Below, one piece after another: positions 1-8,503 of a stretch of DNA of 64,000 bases (the stretch's first letter is position 1; each line of letters begins with the position of its first letter). Source of the stretch: Corynebacterium sp. BD556 (lineage in GTDB: Bacteria > Actinomycetota > Actinomycetes > Mycobacteriales > Mycobacteriaceae); contig NZ_CP141643.1 in assembly GCF_038452275.1 (NCBI RefSeq), positions 1-64,000 on the forward strand, given 5' to 3'. Position numbers and translations under genes: made by a program. A model generated the notes under the pieces. The model searched no databases, had not been told where the DNA came from, and worked only from the letters and a program-made list of their open reading frames with translations.

Positions 1-1
1 T

Positions 2-223
2 AATTTTGAGCAGTTCAATCGTTTTTTGAAGATGCAGTCCTCGAGGCGGCCGGATCCTTTATTGAAATCTCAGCAGGCCCTGATTTGGGATGGGGTGGGC
101 ACAAGTAAGAAGTTTCGGGAGCATCCTGGGTTTGCGTGGCTGGTGCACAGTAGATTTGCTGGTACAGCACCGGAGGTGGATAAGGCCTTGGAGCGCATCG
201 CTAAAGCTCAAGGCTTGGAGTAG
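2..223 (+). CDS. Immunity-like protein, family 1 (C-terminal part, cut by window edge)
   Basis: This is the last 73 codons of a gene whose start lies before the window. The sequence matches bases 14221-14443, where the same 199-residue protein is complete. No named domain is recognised. The protein is small, acidic and without signal peptide or membrane segment. At 7754-7155 a close paralogue lies directly downstream of an RHS toxin tail, so a toxin-neutralising cytoplasmic role is inferred from context only. A family 2 gene follows after 43 bases. Confidence 0.6.
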   Translation, partial: NFEQFNRFLKMQSSRRPDPLLKSQQALIWDGVGTSKKFREHPGFAWLVHSRFAGTAPEVDKALERIAKAQGLE

Positions 224-266
224 TGTGTCCTTTGAGTTATGCAGGATGCGAGAGAAAGAATGTGAT

Positions 267-866
267 ATGACGGTACCGAACCCTTTTCAGTGGAATGAAG
301 AAGTTGATCAGTTTCTGATTGAACAGTTCAAAGAGTTGATTCCCGAATTCCGTGAGAAGTATGAAAAGTATTCGAACTTCACAATCGGAGCGAAAATACA
401 TGCAGATACGGAAACCAGGCAAGAAGTTATCGCTGCGTTGCGCTCCTATGCAGAAGAAGGTCCCTGGGGTCCGTTTAGGCGTGGGATTTTTAGAATGTTG
501 GTGGATTTTGGGGCGAAGGACTTAGACGTCACCCCTGTAGTTGATGAGGTAGAGAAGTATAAGGATTATCCGGCAGAAGAAACGAAGTTTTTGTTTGATG
601 CGGCCACTGCGGAACTGACTGGCAGTGTGCATCCGCGTAATTTTGATCAGTTGAATCGGTTCTTCTCGTTACAGTCCTCGATCTCCCCAGATCCCTTGGC
701 GTTTTTTCAACATAGCTTGATTTGGTACGCATCGTGGAAGAGTCAGAAATTTCGGGAAGATTCCCGGTTTTTGTGGCTAGTTGATAGTAGATTTGCAGGT
801 GCAGGCCAAATTGTTGACGAAGGGTTAGAGCGTATCGCTCAAGCCCAGCAAAAGGAGGAAGACTGA
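267..866 (+). CDS. Immunity-like protein, family 2 (199 aa)
   Basis: A 199-residue soluble protein clearly related to family 1: it shares the VPNPF start, an ELIP-FRE segment, GAKDLDVT-VVD and the VHPRNF block, with roughly 40% identity by eye. No known domain is recognised. The ATG at 267 aligns with the start of family 1. The stop overlaps the ATG of the next gene (ATGA), so the two are translationally coupled. A second copy at 14487-15086 encodes the same protein; I saw one base difference. Function as an immunity protein is inferred from association with a toxin locus. Confidence 0.6.
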   Translation: MTVPNPFQWNEEVDQFLIEQFKELIPEFREKYEKYSNFTIGAKIHADTETRQEVIAALRSYAEEGPWGPFRRGIFRMLVDFGAKDLDVTPVVDEVEKYKDYPAEETKFLFDAATAELTGSVHPRNFDQLNRFFSLQSSISPDPLAFFQHSLIWYASWKSQKFREDSRFLWLVDSRFAGAGQIVDEGLERIAQAQQKEED

Positions 867-1270
867 TGATCATTCCGAATTATTTGTCGATTACCAAAGA
901 ACAGTATGAGGAGTTGCTTCGTCTGGATCCCGATGATGCTTGGGATCTTGCGGGGGAATGGGTGGAAGCAGAGGTTTTGGGAAAACCAAATGCAGTCACG
1001 GTTGTAGATATTGACAAGCGGTACGTGGCCCTAGCAGAAGCATTGAGCAATCCATTGGCTGTGGAAGCTGTGAATGGATCAGTTGGGCTTGGTGATGTTG
1101 ATGACTCATTGTTCGTCGCTGATCCCACTAAAGTTGCCGCGATGGCGAAAGCACTGGCGGAAAGCACCATCGATGACGATGACGATTTCATAGATGAAAT
1201 GGAAACTCTGACAGAGTTTTATACCGCTGCTGCCGAAAACGGCCACGCGGTAGCTGTGTTATACAACTAA
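866..1270 (+). CDS. DUF1877/YfbM-like protein (134 aa), probable immunity-type protein
   Basis: The layout resembles E. coli YfbM (DUF1877): an N-terminal strand-helix, a DIDKR motif near residue 50, an NPLA-VNG segment, a short acidic stretch, and a C-terminal helix followed by a hydrophobic strand (HAVAVLY). DUF1877-like proteins are often found beside polymorphic toxins. The ATG overlaps the upstream stop. The second copy (15086-15490) differs by about ten residues, clustered near residues 26-30, 47-48 and 75-82, although the gene just upstream is identical in protein. The family call is by pattern only. Confidence 0.55.
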   Translation: MIIPNYLSITKEQYEELLRLDPDDAWDLAGEWVEAEVLGKPNAVTVVDIDKRYVALAEALSNPLAVEAVNGSVGLGDVDDSLFVADPTKVAAMAKALAESTIDDDDDFIDEMETLTEFYTAAAENGHAVAVLYN

Positions 1271-1289
1271 GAAAACGCTGCTGCTCGGG

Positions 1290-2163
1290 AGAGTGTCCGA
1301 TAGTTTGTGTGCGGGGGTTTGGTTTACAAGTACTCCGCGAATCGGTTGGGGTATGCCACAGCTAGTTGGTTGATGGCTTGTTTCCAGCCATTGGCCTTTG
1401 CTCCTTCAACATGCCCGTTGCACTCAACGGCGCGCTTGGCTTGCTTCGCGCGTTTGGCAGCGCGTTTGTCTTCGATGTTGCACATCATCAGCCAAAGCGT
1501 CTTCACAGCCGCTGTATCGTTCGGGAACTGGCCCCGATTCCGGGTAGCTTTGCGCAGCTCAGCGTTAAGTGACTCGATCGAATTTGTGGTGTATAACACC
1601 TTGCGCGCTGCTGGCGGGAACTGCAAAAACGGCACGAACCGTTCCCACGCATCACGCCACACCTTCACCGACTGCGGGTATTTCTGGCCAAGCTCAGAGG
1701 TTTCGAACGCATCTAAGCTGGCACGGGCGGTATCTTCGTTTGCGGCCGTGTAGATCGCACGTAACGCGCTGGAGACAGCTTTTCGGTCCTGATAGGACAC
1801 CCACCGGTTCGCCGCCCGGATCAGGTGCACGATGCAGGTCTGCACCATCGAATTCGGCCAGGTCGCCTCCACGGCTTCCGCTAAGCCTTTAAGCCCATCA
1901 CAGCAGACGATGAAGACATCCTGGACGCCACGGTTGGCCAGATCTGCGCACACCGATGCCCACAAGGCGGCGCCTTCATTATCAGCAATCCACAAACCCA
2001 GGATGCGCTTGATACCGTCGATGTCGATGCCCACCGCCATGTAGCACGCCTTATTGACTACTCGGTGGCCATCGCGGATCTTCACGCGTAGCGCATCAAG
2101 GAAGATTACTGGGTAAAACTCGTCGAGCTGACGGTTCTGCCAGATCATGAGCTCGTCTAAGAC
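1290..2163 (-). pseudogene. IS256-family transposase, 5'-truncated
   Basis: Minus-strand reading from about 2163 gives a Mutator/IS256 transposase core: LDEFYPVIFLDA, then GIDIDG-KRILG, FIVCCDGLKG, the C-(2)-H-like VQTCIVHLIR and the terminal TTNSIESLN-R. These hold two of the DDE acidic positions and the catalytic E region. The stop is at 1324, and the element end lies near 1290 (gagtgtccgatagtttgtgtgc). The N-terminal third is absent because IS A starts at 2164. The upstream in-frame extension to 2520 is IS A sequence and not part of the protein. Confidence 0.85.
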
Positions 2164-2213
2164 TGAAGTGCCCCAGGTTTTGTTCCGTTTGAGTAGATGG
2201 GAAAATCTGGAAC

Positions 2214-2531
2214 ATGCCGAGGAAATTTGACCAGGATGCGAAGGACCGCGTTGTCCGTCTCGTTGAAGACCGTATCGTGGCGGAAAATCTTTCGATGCAA
2301 GACGCATGTCAGGCTGTCGCACCCAAACTGGGTGTCTCGTGGCACACAGCCCGACAGTGGACGCAGGCTGCTCGCCGCGACGGACGAGTCCCTGATCATT
2401 TGCCTGAAGACTTGGCTGCTGAAAACGCCAGGCTACGCCGCGAAGTTCAGGAGCTACGTGACACCAACGAGCTGTTGAAAGCTGCCACGGCTTTTTTCGC
2501 ATCGGAACTCGGCCCAACACGTCGGAAATGA
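2214..2531 (+). CDS. IS A OrfA, IS3-family helix-turn-helix protein
   Basis: A 105-residue IS3 OrfA: a helix-turn-helix (ASMQDACQ-like NLSMQDACQAV, LGVSWHTARQW) followed by a leucine-zipper helix (LAAENARLRREVQEL). It binds the IS ends and normally forms OrfAB by frameshifting. The stop overlaps the GTG/ATG region of orfB at 2528. The frame is intact, but its orfB is broken, so the element is probably not autonomous. Confidence 0.85.
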   Translation: MPRKFDQDAKDRVVRLVEDRIVAENLSMQDACQAVAPKLGVSWHTARQWTQAARRDGRVPDHLPEDLAAENARLRREVQELRDTNELLKAATAFFASELGPTRRK

Positions 2532-3163
2532 TCCGGTTCGTCGACGACTATCGGGATCGTTTCACGGTCGAGTTCATCTGTGCGACGTTAAAGAATAATC
2601 GTGAAGGTGGCTTCATTACCTCGCGTGGTTACAGGCAGTCGAAAGCCCGGGGCTTAAGTGCCCGCGCACTTCGTGACGCAGCTGTCATGGAGCATGTTCG
2701 CCAGGTTCACGCAAACAATTACGGCGTTTACGGCGTGCGGAAAATGTGGCGTGCCCTTCGACGTGAAGGCATTCATATCGGCCGCGAGCAGACCGCCCGC
2801 CTGATGCGCCTGGCCGGTCTGTCCGGCAAAGGCAAAGGCGGTGCACCTCGCACGACCCGCAAGCCGAAGGGGCCGGATGTGCGACCTGATCTGGTCAATC
2901 GTGAATTCAGAGCGCCAAGCCCCAACCGACTGTGGGTGGCTGACATCACCTATGTGCGCACGCGGAAAGGCTTCGTCTACACCGCATTTGTCACTGATGT
3001 GTATTCCCGCAGGATTGTCGGGTGGGCGTTGTCAGACTCGATGCGTACCGAGGCGTTGCCTCTGCAGGCGCTGAACCAAGCGATTGTGTGTGCGGACCTG
3101 ACCCCTTGGTGGTGGACACGCTGAAACCAGCATTTCGCTGGGGAAGTGAGGTACCTTTCCACC

Positions 3164-3505
3164 ATGCCACGCAAGACCTACACCGAGCAGTTTAAGCGTG
3201 ACGCAGTGACGTTGTACGAGTCGACCCCTGGAGCCACGATCAACGCGATCGCCTCCGATCTCGGGGTCAACCGCAACTCCCTGCGCACCTGGCTCGACGC
3301 CTTCGGCACCGGCACCAAAACCAACGCCAACGGTGAAAAAGTCGCCAGCCCGATCGCCGCAGCCAACAGCGAACGTACTCCTGCTCAAGGACTCTCCGAT
3401 GCCGAACGCATCCGCATGCTGGAACGCGAAAACGCCACGCTACGGGAAGAACGAGAGATCCTGCGCAAGGCGGCCAAATATTTCGCGGAAGAGACGAACT
3501 GGTGA
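3164..3505 (+). CDS. IS B OrfA, copy 1
   Basis: A 113-residue IS3 OrfA from ATG 3164. It starts MPRKTYTEQFKRDAV, has a helix-turn-helix around NAIASDLGVNRNSLRTW and a C-terminal zipper ERIRMLERENATLREE. The product matches the OrfA of the other three copies. It ends in ATGA-like overlap with orfB (GTG 3502). Confidence 0.9.
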   Translation: MPRKTYTEQFKRDAVTLYESTPGATINAIASDLGVNRNSLRTWLDAFGTGTKTNANGEKVASPIAAANSERTPAQGLSDAERIRMLERENATLREEREILRKAAKYFAEETNW

Positions 3506-4244
3506 ACCGCTTTCAGTTCGTTGATGACCACCGAGACTTCTACGAGGTCAAGCGGTTATGTGAGGTCCTGAAGATCAACCGGTCCTCCTACTACAAGTGG
3601 AAATCTGCTGCTCCTGCCCGCCGGCGACGCCTCGTCGCTGACGCGGCGCTGGGAGCGAGGATCAAGGCCGTGTTCACAGCTGAGAACGGCTGTTACGGGG
3701 CGAAACGCATCACAGCGGCCATCAACTCGGATCCGACCAGCGATGATCGCCTCAATCACAAGCGCACCGCCAGGCTGATGCGCCAGATGGAATTGTTCGG
3801 CTACACCAAGAAACGCCGCGTAAAGACCACGGTGTCTGCGAAACGCGCTCCGACGTTTCCGGATCTGCTCGCACGCCGTTTCACCGCGGAGAAACCAAAC
3901 ACGGTCTACGTCGGCGATATCACCTACCTCCCGATTGCAGATGGGTCGAATATGTACCTGGCGACGGTCATCGACTGCTACTCGCGGCAGTTGACCGGTT
4001 TCGCGATCGCCGTCCACATGCGTACGGAGTTAGTTGAAGAGGCTTTGATGATGGCTTACGGGATCCGTGGCGGGCTTGACGGAGCGATTTTCCACTCCGA
4101 TCATGGCAGTGTATACACCTCTGATCGGTACCGAAGACTATGTGAACGTCTCGGTGTTACCCAATCGATGGGAGCAATTGGTACCAGCGCGGATAATTCT
4201 CTGGCGGAGTCGTTCAACGCCACGTTGAAACGGGAAGTCCTTCA
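3502..4244 (+). pseudogene. IS B OrfB, copy 1, 3'-truncated
   Basis: An IS3 transposase with HTH_21, YVGDITYLP (first D), FHSDHGSVY (second D) and NSLAESFNATLK (catalytic E). It reads into the left end of copy 2 and stops at 4275 after the foreign residues DLTPWWWTR. About 50 C-terminal residues are lost. Confidence 0.9.
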
Positions 4245-4314
4245 GGACCTGACCCCTTGGTGGTGGACACGCTGAAACCAGCATTTCGCTGGGGAAGTGA
4301 GGTACCTTTCCACC

Positions 4315-4656
4315 ATGCCACGCAAGACCTACACCGAGCAGTTTAAGCGTGACGCAGTGACGTTGTACGAGTCGACCCCTGGAGCCACGATCAACGCGAT
4401 CGCCTCCGATCTCGGGGTCAACCGCAACTCCCTGCGCACCTGGCTCGACGCCTTCGGCACCGGCACCAAAACCAACGCCAACGGTGAAAAAGTCGCCAGC
4501 CCGATCGCCGCAGCCAACAGCGAACGTACTCCTGCTCAAGGACTCTCCGATGCCGAACGCATCCGCATGCTGGAACGCGAAAACGCCACGCTACGGGAAG
4601 AACGAGAGATCCTGCGCAAGGCGGCCAAATATTTCGCGGAAGAGACGAACTGGTGA
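4315..4656 (+). CDS. IS B OrfA, copy 2
   Basis: Same protein as the OrfA at 3164-3505 (113 aa, helix-turn-helix plus leucine zipper), from the ATG at 4315. Confidence 0.9.
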   Translation: MPRKTYTEQFKRDAVTLYESTPGATINAIASDLGVNRNSLRTWLDAFGTGTKTNANGEKVASPIAAANSERTPAQGLSDAERIRMLERENATLREEREILRKAAKYFAEETNW

Positions 4657-5555
4657 ACCGCTTTCAGTTCGTTGATGACCACCGAGACTTCTACGAGGTC
4701 AAGCGGTTATGTGAGGTCCTGAAGATCAACCGGTCCTCCTACTACAAGTGGAAATCTGCTGCTCCTGCCCGCCGGCGACGCCTCGTCGCTGACGCGGCGC
4801 TGGGAGCGAGGATCAAGGCCGTGTTCACAGCTGAGAACGGCTGTTACGGGGCGAAACGCATCACAGCGGCCATCAACTCGGATCCGACCAGCGATGATCG
4901 CCTCAATCACAAGCGCACCGCCAGGCTGATGCGCCAGATGGAATTGTTCGGCTACACCAAGAAACGCCGCGTAAAGACCACGGTGTCTGCGAAACGCGCT
5001 CCGACGTTTCCGGATCTGCTCGCACGCCGTTTCACCGCGGAGAAACCAAACACGGTCTACGTCGGCGATATCACCTACCTCCCGATTGCAGATGGGTCGA
5101 ATATGTACCTGGCGACGGTCATCGACTGCTACTCGCGGCAGTTGACCGGTTTCGCGATCGCCGTCCACATGCGTACGGAGTTAGTTGAAGAGGCTTTGAT
5201 GATGGCTTACGGGATCCGTGGCGGGCTTGACGGAGCGATTTTCCACTCCGATCATGGCAGTGTATACACCTCTGATCGGTACCGAAGACTATGTGAACGT
5301 CTCGGTGTTACCCAATCGATGGGAGCAATTGGTACCAGCGCGGATAATTCTCTGGCGGAGTCGTTCAACGCCACGTTGAAACGGGAAGTCCTTCAAGATG
5401 CACCTGTTTTCGCCAGTCAGCTGGTGTGTCGCCGGGACGTGTTCCAATGGTGCAGTCGCTACAACACCAAACGCCTGCACTCGAGGTGCGGCTATCGTTC
5501 GCCGAACGCCTTTGAATCTTCCGAAACAGCTATACTCAAAACCGCATCTGATTAA
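4653..5555 (+). CDS. IS B OrfB transposase, copy 2
   Basis: A full-length IS3 OrfB of 300 residues. It has an HTH_21 N-terminus, rve integrase core with YVGDITYLP, FHSDHGSVY and NSLAESFNA as the DDE positions, and a C-terminal RYNTKRLHSRCGYRSPNAF block. It overlaps the orfA stop by four bases. Copy 2 has Asp-Ala-Pro where copy 3 has Asp-Thr-Pro after VLQ. Confidence 0.92.
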   Translation: MNRFQFVDDHRDFYEVKRLCEVLKINRSSYYKWKSAAPARRRRLVADAALGARIKAVFTAENGCYGAKRITAAINSDPTSDDRLNHKRTARLMRQMELFGYTKKRRVKTTVSAKRAPTFPDLLARRFTAEKPNTVYVGDITYLPIADGSNMYLATVIDCYSRQLTGFAIAVHMRTELVEEALMMAYGIRGGLDGAIFHSDHGSVYTSDRYRRLCERLGVTQSMGAIGTSADNSLAESFNATLKREVLQDAPVFASQLVCRRDVFQWCSRYNTKRLHSRCGYRSPNAFESSETAILKTASD

Positions 5556-5827
5556 AACTCCGTGTCCACTTTCCGGGGTTCAGACCCCGTCTAGCCGAGC
5601 ACAAAATCACGGCCTCTACTGGGACGGTCGGTGACTCCTACGACAATGCCTTAGCCGAAAATGTCAACGGTTCCTACAAAAATGAACTCATTCATACCCG
5701 CACTTGAAACGATGTAAACGACGTAGAAATCGCGACCTTCGAGTGGGTTGGACTGGGCTGCGTTTTTCGGGCCACTTGACTTGAGTGTCTTTCAGGATTG
5801 CCCCGCTGTGGGGTAGGAAGATGGTCA

Positions 5828-6112
5828 ATGATGAAGAAGTTTAAGAAACACACCCCGGAACAGATTGTGGTCAAGCTCGAGAAAGCTACCAAGCTCAAGG
5901 CGGAAGGTAAGACCAACGCCGATGTGGCTCGTCAGCTACAGATCAGTGAGGCAACTCTTGCTCGGTGGTCGAAGACGTACGGGCAGATGGACCGAACTCA
6001 AGCCAGGGAGCTTAAAGCGCTGCGTGATGAAAACGCCAAGCTCAAGAAGTTGTTGGGCGAAGCCGAGTTGGAGAAGGCTGCGCTCAAGGAGTTGGCTGAG
6101 GGAAACTTCTAA
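5828..6112 (+). CDS. IS C OrfA
   Basis: A 94-residue IS3 OrfA from ATG 5828 (ATG 5831 is equally possible). It begins MMKKFKKHTPEQIVVKLE, has a helix-turn-helix (NADVARQLQISEATLARW) and a charged coiled coil (LRDENAKLKKLLGEAELEK). Confidence 0.88.
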   Translation: MMKKFKKHTPEQIVVKLEKATKLKAEGKTNADVARQLQISEATLARWSKTYGQMDRTQARELKALRDENAKLKKLLGEAELEKAALKELAEGNF

Positions 6113-6156
6113 ACCCCACGAGGCGCTATGACGCTGTCGGTCACCTCATCGAGGCG

Positions 6157-6966
6157 ATGGGTCTATCCCAGCGTCGGGCGTGCCTGATTGTGGGGGTTTC
6201 TCGAAGCTCATTTCAACGGTCCCAGCAGTTAGCTAAGAATCCGGCGACGACTGATAAATACGCCGACCTGCGGCTCTGGCTTAACGCCTGGTCGGCTAGC
6301 TTTCCCCGGTGGGGCTATCGGAGGGCCTGGGTTAAAGCCCGTGACGAAGGCTTTGACGTCGGCCGTGATGCTGTTCGCCGCTTATGGCGCCAAGAAGGAC
6401 TAAGGGTAATGCCACGAAAGAAGGCAAAACCGAAGAACCTCAACGATCCGACCCCGCGAGTCGAGCCAGCGACATGCCCGGATGATGTGTGGGCTCTGGA
6501 TTTCCAGTTTGACTCCGACTACTACGGACACGCCTTCAAGGTCTGCAACGTTATTGATGAGTTCACCCGTGAACATATTGGGTTTATCGTTGACTGCCGC
6601 ATCGATGCCTCAACGGTCACTGAATTGCTCGATGTCATCACCCTGACCCGTGGTAGGCGGCCTCGGGTGCTGCGGATGGATAACGGGCCTGAATTCATCA
6701 GTGCCGCGTTGGAAAAGTGGGCGAAGGAAGAAGACACGATTCGGTCGTTCATTCCGCCTGGACAGCCGTGGCATAACGGGTTTGTGGAATCCCTTCACAA
6801 TCGGATGCGCGATGAACTTTTCGAACAGGAATGCTTCCTCGACGTTGCCCACGCGCGTCACTGTGTGGGCCTATGGTCGGACCGGTACAATACGTACCAT
6901 CCTCACTCGGCGCTAGGATTCATCGCCCCAGAGGAATACAAGAAACAATGGTTACAAGCCGCTTAA
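6157..6966 (+). CDS. IS C OrfB transposase
   Basis: An IS3-family (IS407-like by pattern) transposase of 269 residues from ATG 6157. The DDE core shows VWALDFQFDS (D1), LRMDNGPEF (D2) and GFVESLHNRMRDE (E), ending HPHSALGFIAPEEY. The reading frame stays open upstream of 6157 back to the orfA end (TRRYDAVGHLIEA), as expected for an OrfAB fusion made by -1 frameshifting. Confidence 0.9.
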   Translation: MGLSQRRACLIVGVSRSSFQRSQQLAKNPATTDKYADLRLWLNAWSASFPRWGYRRAWVKARDEGFDVGRDAVRRLWRQEGLRVMPRKKAKPKNLNDPTPRVEPATCPDDVWALDFQFDSDYYGHAFKVCNVIDEFTREHIGFIVDCRIDASTVTELLDVITLTRGRRPRVLRMDNGPEFISAALEKWAKEEDTIRSFIPPGQPWHNGFVESLHNRMRDELFEQECFLDVAHARHCVGLWSDRYNTYHPHSALGFIAPEEYKKQWLQAA

Positions 6967-7154
6967 GTCACCTGGCCCTAAAAACCAGACCACTCCAGGG
7001 TCACGTAGTGGAACGAATCAAGGCTTCACCAAAGTCTCGGCTACCGTACGCCGGCAGAAGGAGAAGAAGAGTTTTGGAATGGCAACCCAAATCACGAGAG
7101 AACGGAAATCACGGCAAATGCCTAGGAACAAAACCCGAGGCACTTCAGGACACA

Positions 7155-7754
7155 CTACTCCAAGCCTTGAGCTTTAGCGATGCGCTCCAAGGCCTTATCC
7201 ACCGCCGGTGATGTACCAGCAAATCTACTGTGCACCAACCACGCAAACCCAGGATGCCCCCGAAACTTCTTACTTGTGCCCACCCCATCCCAAATCAGGC
7301 CCTGCTGAGATTCCAATAAAGGATCCGGCCGCCTCGAGGACTGCATCTTCAAAAAACGATTGAACTGCTCAAAATTACGCGGATGCACACTCTCCTGCAA
7401 GTAAGCAGTTCTTCCGCTAAACAAATTTAGTGTTTTGTTGGCTGGGTACTCCTTATACTTTTCAAAATCGTCGACCACCGCCGTGACATCCAGATCCTTC
7501 GCCCCGAGCTGAAGCAACATCCCAAAGACCCCCCTGCTAATCGGACCCCAATGCAACTGCTCCGCATAGGGACGCAACGCAGCAATGATGTCCCTTCTCA
7601 TCTTCCGATCCGTCATCCTCACTGCCGCCACAGCAAAGTTGACATAATTGTCCTTGTCCTGCTCCTCCCTAAACCCCGGAATCAACTCAATAAACCGCTC
7701 AGTCAAAAACTGCCCAGACTCTAAAACCGACTCAAAAGGATTCGGTACCGGCAT
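7155..7754 (-). CDS. Immunity-like protein, family 1, paired with the RHS toxin
   Basis: A 199-residue family 1 protein, over 85% identical by eye to the 13844-14443 protein. It differs mainly at residues 9-14 (ESVLESG for EPNLDAE), near 81 and at 112-122. It starts at ATG 7754, 46 bases after the stop of the toxin tail, in the same direction, which is the usual toxin-immunity order. No domain is recognised. It is the best candidate for the cognate immunity protein of the nuclease toxin upstream. Confidence 0.65.
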   Translation of the reverse strand: MPVPNPFESVLESGQFLTERFIELIPGFREEQDKDNYVNFAVAAVRMTDRKMRRDIIAALRPYAEQLHWGPISRGVFGMLLQLGAKDLDVTAVVDDFEKYKEYPANKTLNLFSGRTAYLQESVHPRNFEQFNRFLKMQSSRRPDPLLESQQGLIWDGVGTSKKFRGHPGFAWLVHSRFAGTSPAVDKALERIAKAQGLE

Positions 7755-8161
7755 ATCACTTACTCACTTCCATACCCCTCGACAACCAGACTTTTAAGTT
7801 TTAAGGCACCATACGCTCAATTAGGGATTCCGGCATTGTTTTGTGGATTATCTGACCGGATTCAATCAGCTTACGCACGCTCCGCGTAAGGTGCGTATTT
7901 GGCGCTGTAACCAGGATATAATTTCCGGGCCCTGCATGTGCCAGACCATCCCGGATCTGCCTTTCTAGACCCAATTTCCTTCTAAACTTCACTTCCACGA
8001 TCTCCTTTGAGGTCAGAGTCAAATCGGGGATGTATGTCCTCCCGTTAACAACGTATTTATCACCACGAGGATGATCCCGGAGGAATCGCCCGGACCTGAC
8101 CCCTTGGTGGTGGACACGCTGAAACCAGCATTTCGCTGGGGAAGTGAGGTACCTTTCCACC

Positions 8162-8503
8162 ATGCCACGCAAGACCTACACCGAGCAGTTCAAGCGTGAC
8201 GCAGTGACGTTGTACGAGTCGACCCCTGGAGCCACGATCAACGCGATCGCCTCCGATCTCGGGGTCAACCGCAACTCCCTGCGCACCTGGCTCGACGCCT
8301 TCGGCACCGGCACCAAAACCAACGCCAACGGTGAAAAAGTCGCCAGCCCGATCGCCGCAGCCAACAGCGAACGTACTCCTGCTCAAGGACTCTCCGATGC
8401 CGAACGCATCCGCATGCTGGAACGCGAAAACGCCACGCTACGGGAAGAACGAGAGATCCTGCGCAAGGCGGCCAAATATTTCGCGGAAGAGACGAACTGG
8501 TGA
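8162..8503 (+). CDS. IS B OrfA, copy 3
   Basis: Same 113-residue helix-turn-helix/zipper protein as at 3164-3505; I saw only a silent ttt/ttc change near the start. Confidence 0.9.
   Translation: MPRKTYTEQFKRDAVTLYESTPGATINAIASDLGVNRNSLRTWLDAFGTGTKTNANGEKVASPIAAANSERTPAQGLSDAERIRMLERENATLREEREILRKAAKYFAEETNW

Larger units (their letters stand above)
1..1289 (+). repeat. Direct repeat, copy 1 of the immunity cluster (partner 14221-15509)
   Basis: Bases 1-1289 and 14221-15509 are nearly identical in the same orientation. They cover the end of family 1, all of family 2 and the DUF1877-like gene. Matching stops at the shared cgctgctgctcgga; here it abuts an IS256-type end and in the other copy an old IS21 relic. 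The repeat may extend left of the window. Differences are concentrated in the DUF1877-like gene. Confidence 0.9.
3094..4244 (+). mobile_element. IS3-family element 'IS B' copy 1, lacking its right 192 bp
   Basis: Starts with GGACCTGACCCCTTGG at 3094 inside IS A orfB. It runs exactly as the complete copies up to cttca at 4244, where copy 2 begins with its left end. No copy 1 tail is found after copy 2. Copy 2 probably jumped into copy 1 and a later deletion removed the tail along with part of IS A. Confidence 0.9.
4245..5587 (+). mobile_element. IS B copy 2, complete (1343 bp)
   Basis: Bounded by GGACCTGACC at 4245 and GGTTCAGACCC ending at 5587. The imperfect inverted repeats are about 27 bp and share CTGA, CCC and GTGGACACG. 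It has intact orfA and orfB and is the same length as copies 3 and 4. Confidence 0.93.
5750..6995 (+). mobile_element. IS3-family element 'IS C' (about 1246 bp), complete
   Basis: The left end at 5750 (ggactgggctgcgtttttc) matches the reverse complement of the right end finishing at 6995 (ggagtggtctggtttttag), so the inverted repeats are about 32 bp. It interrupts IS A orfB: flanking reading frames are the second and third pieces of that gene. Both of its own genes are open. Confidence 0.88.
2528..7110 (+). pseudogene. IS A OrfB (IS3 transposase), split into three pieces
   Basis: Piece 1 (2528-3093) has the HTH_21 region and the first DDE acid (LWVADITYV). Piece 2 (5588-5749) resumes at LAEHKITASTGTVGDSYDNA with the catalytic NALAE and hits a stop after NELIHTRT. 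Piece 3 (7001-7110) holds WNESRLHQSLGYRTPAE and ends at a TAG. Roughly 30 codons including the second DDE acid are missing between pieces 1 and 2, so a deletion accompanied the IS B insertions. The gene cannot make a functional transposase. Confidence 0.85.
2164..7149 (+). mobile_element. IS3-family element 'IS A', broken by nested IS B and IS C
   Basis: The ends match: TGAAGTGCCCCAGGTTTTGTT at 2164 against the reverse complement of AACAAAACCCGAGGCACTTCA ending at 7149. The element carries orfA (2214-2531) and an orfB in three pieces (2528-3093, about 5588-5749, about 7001-7110), separated by a double IS B insert and by IS C. The right end sits ten bases after the stop of the immunity gene at 7155. 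I found no matching target duplication. Confidence 0.85.

Noticed and set aside
2165..2520. N-terminal extension of the IS256 transposase frame
   Set aside because: This DNA is IS A sequence (terminal repeat and orfA) read antisense.
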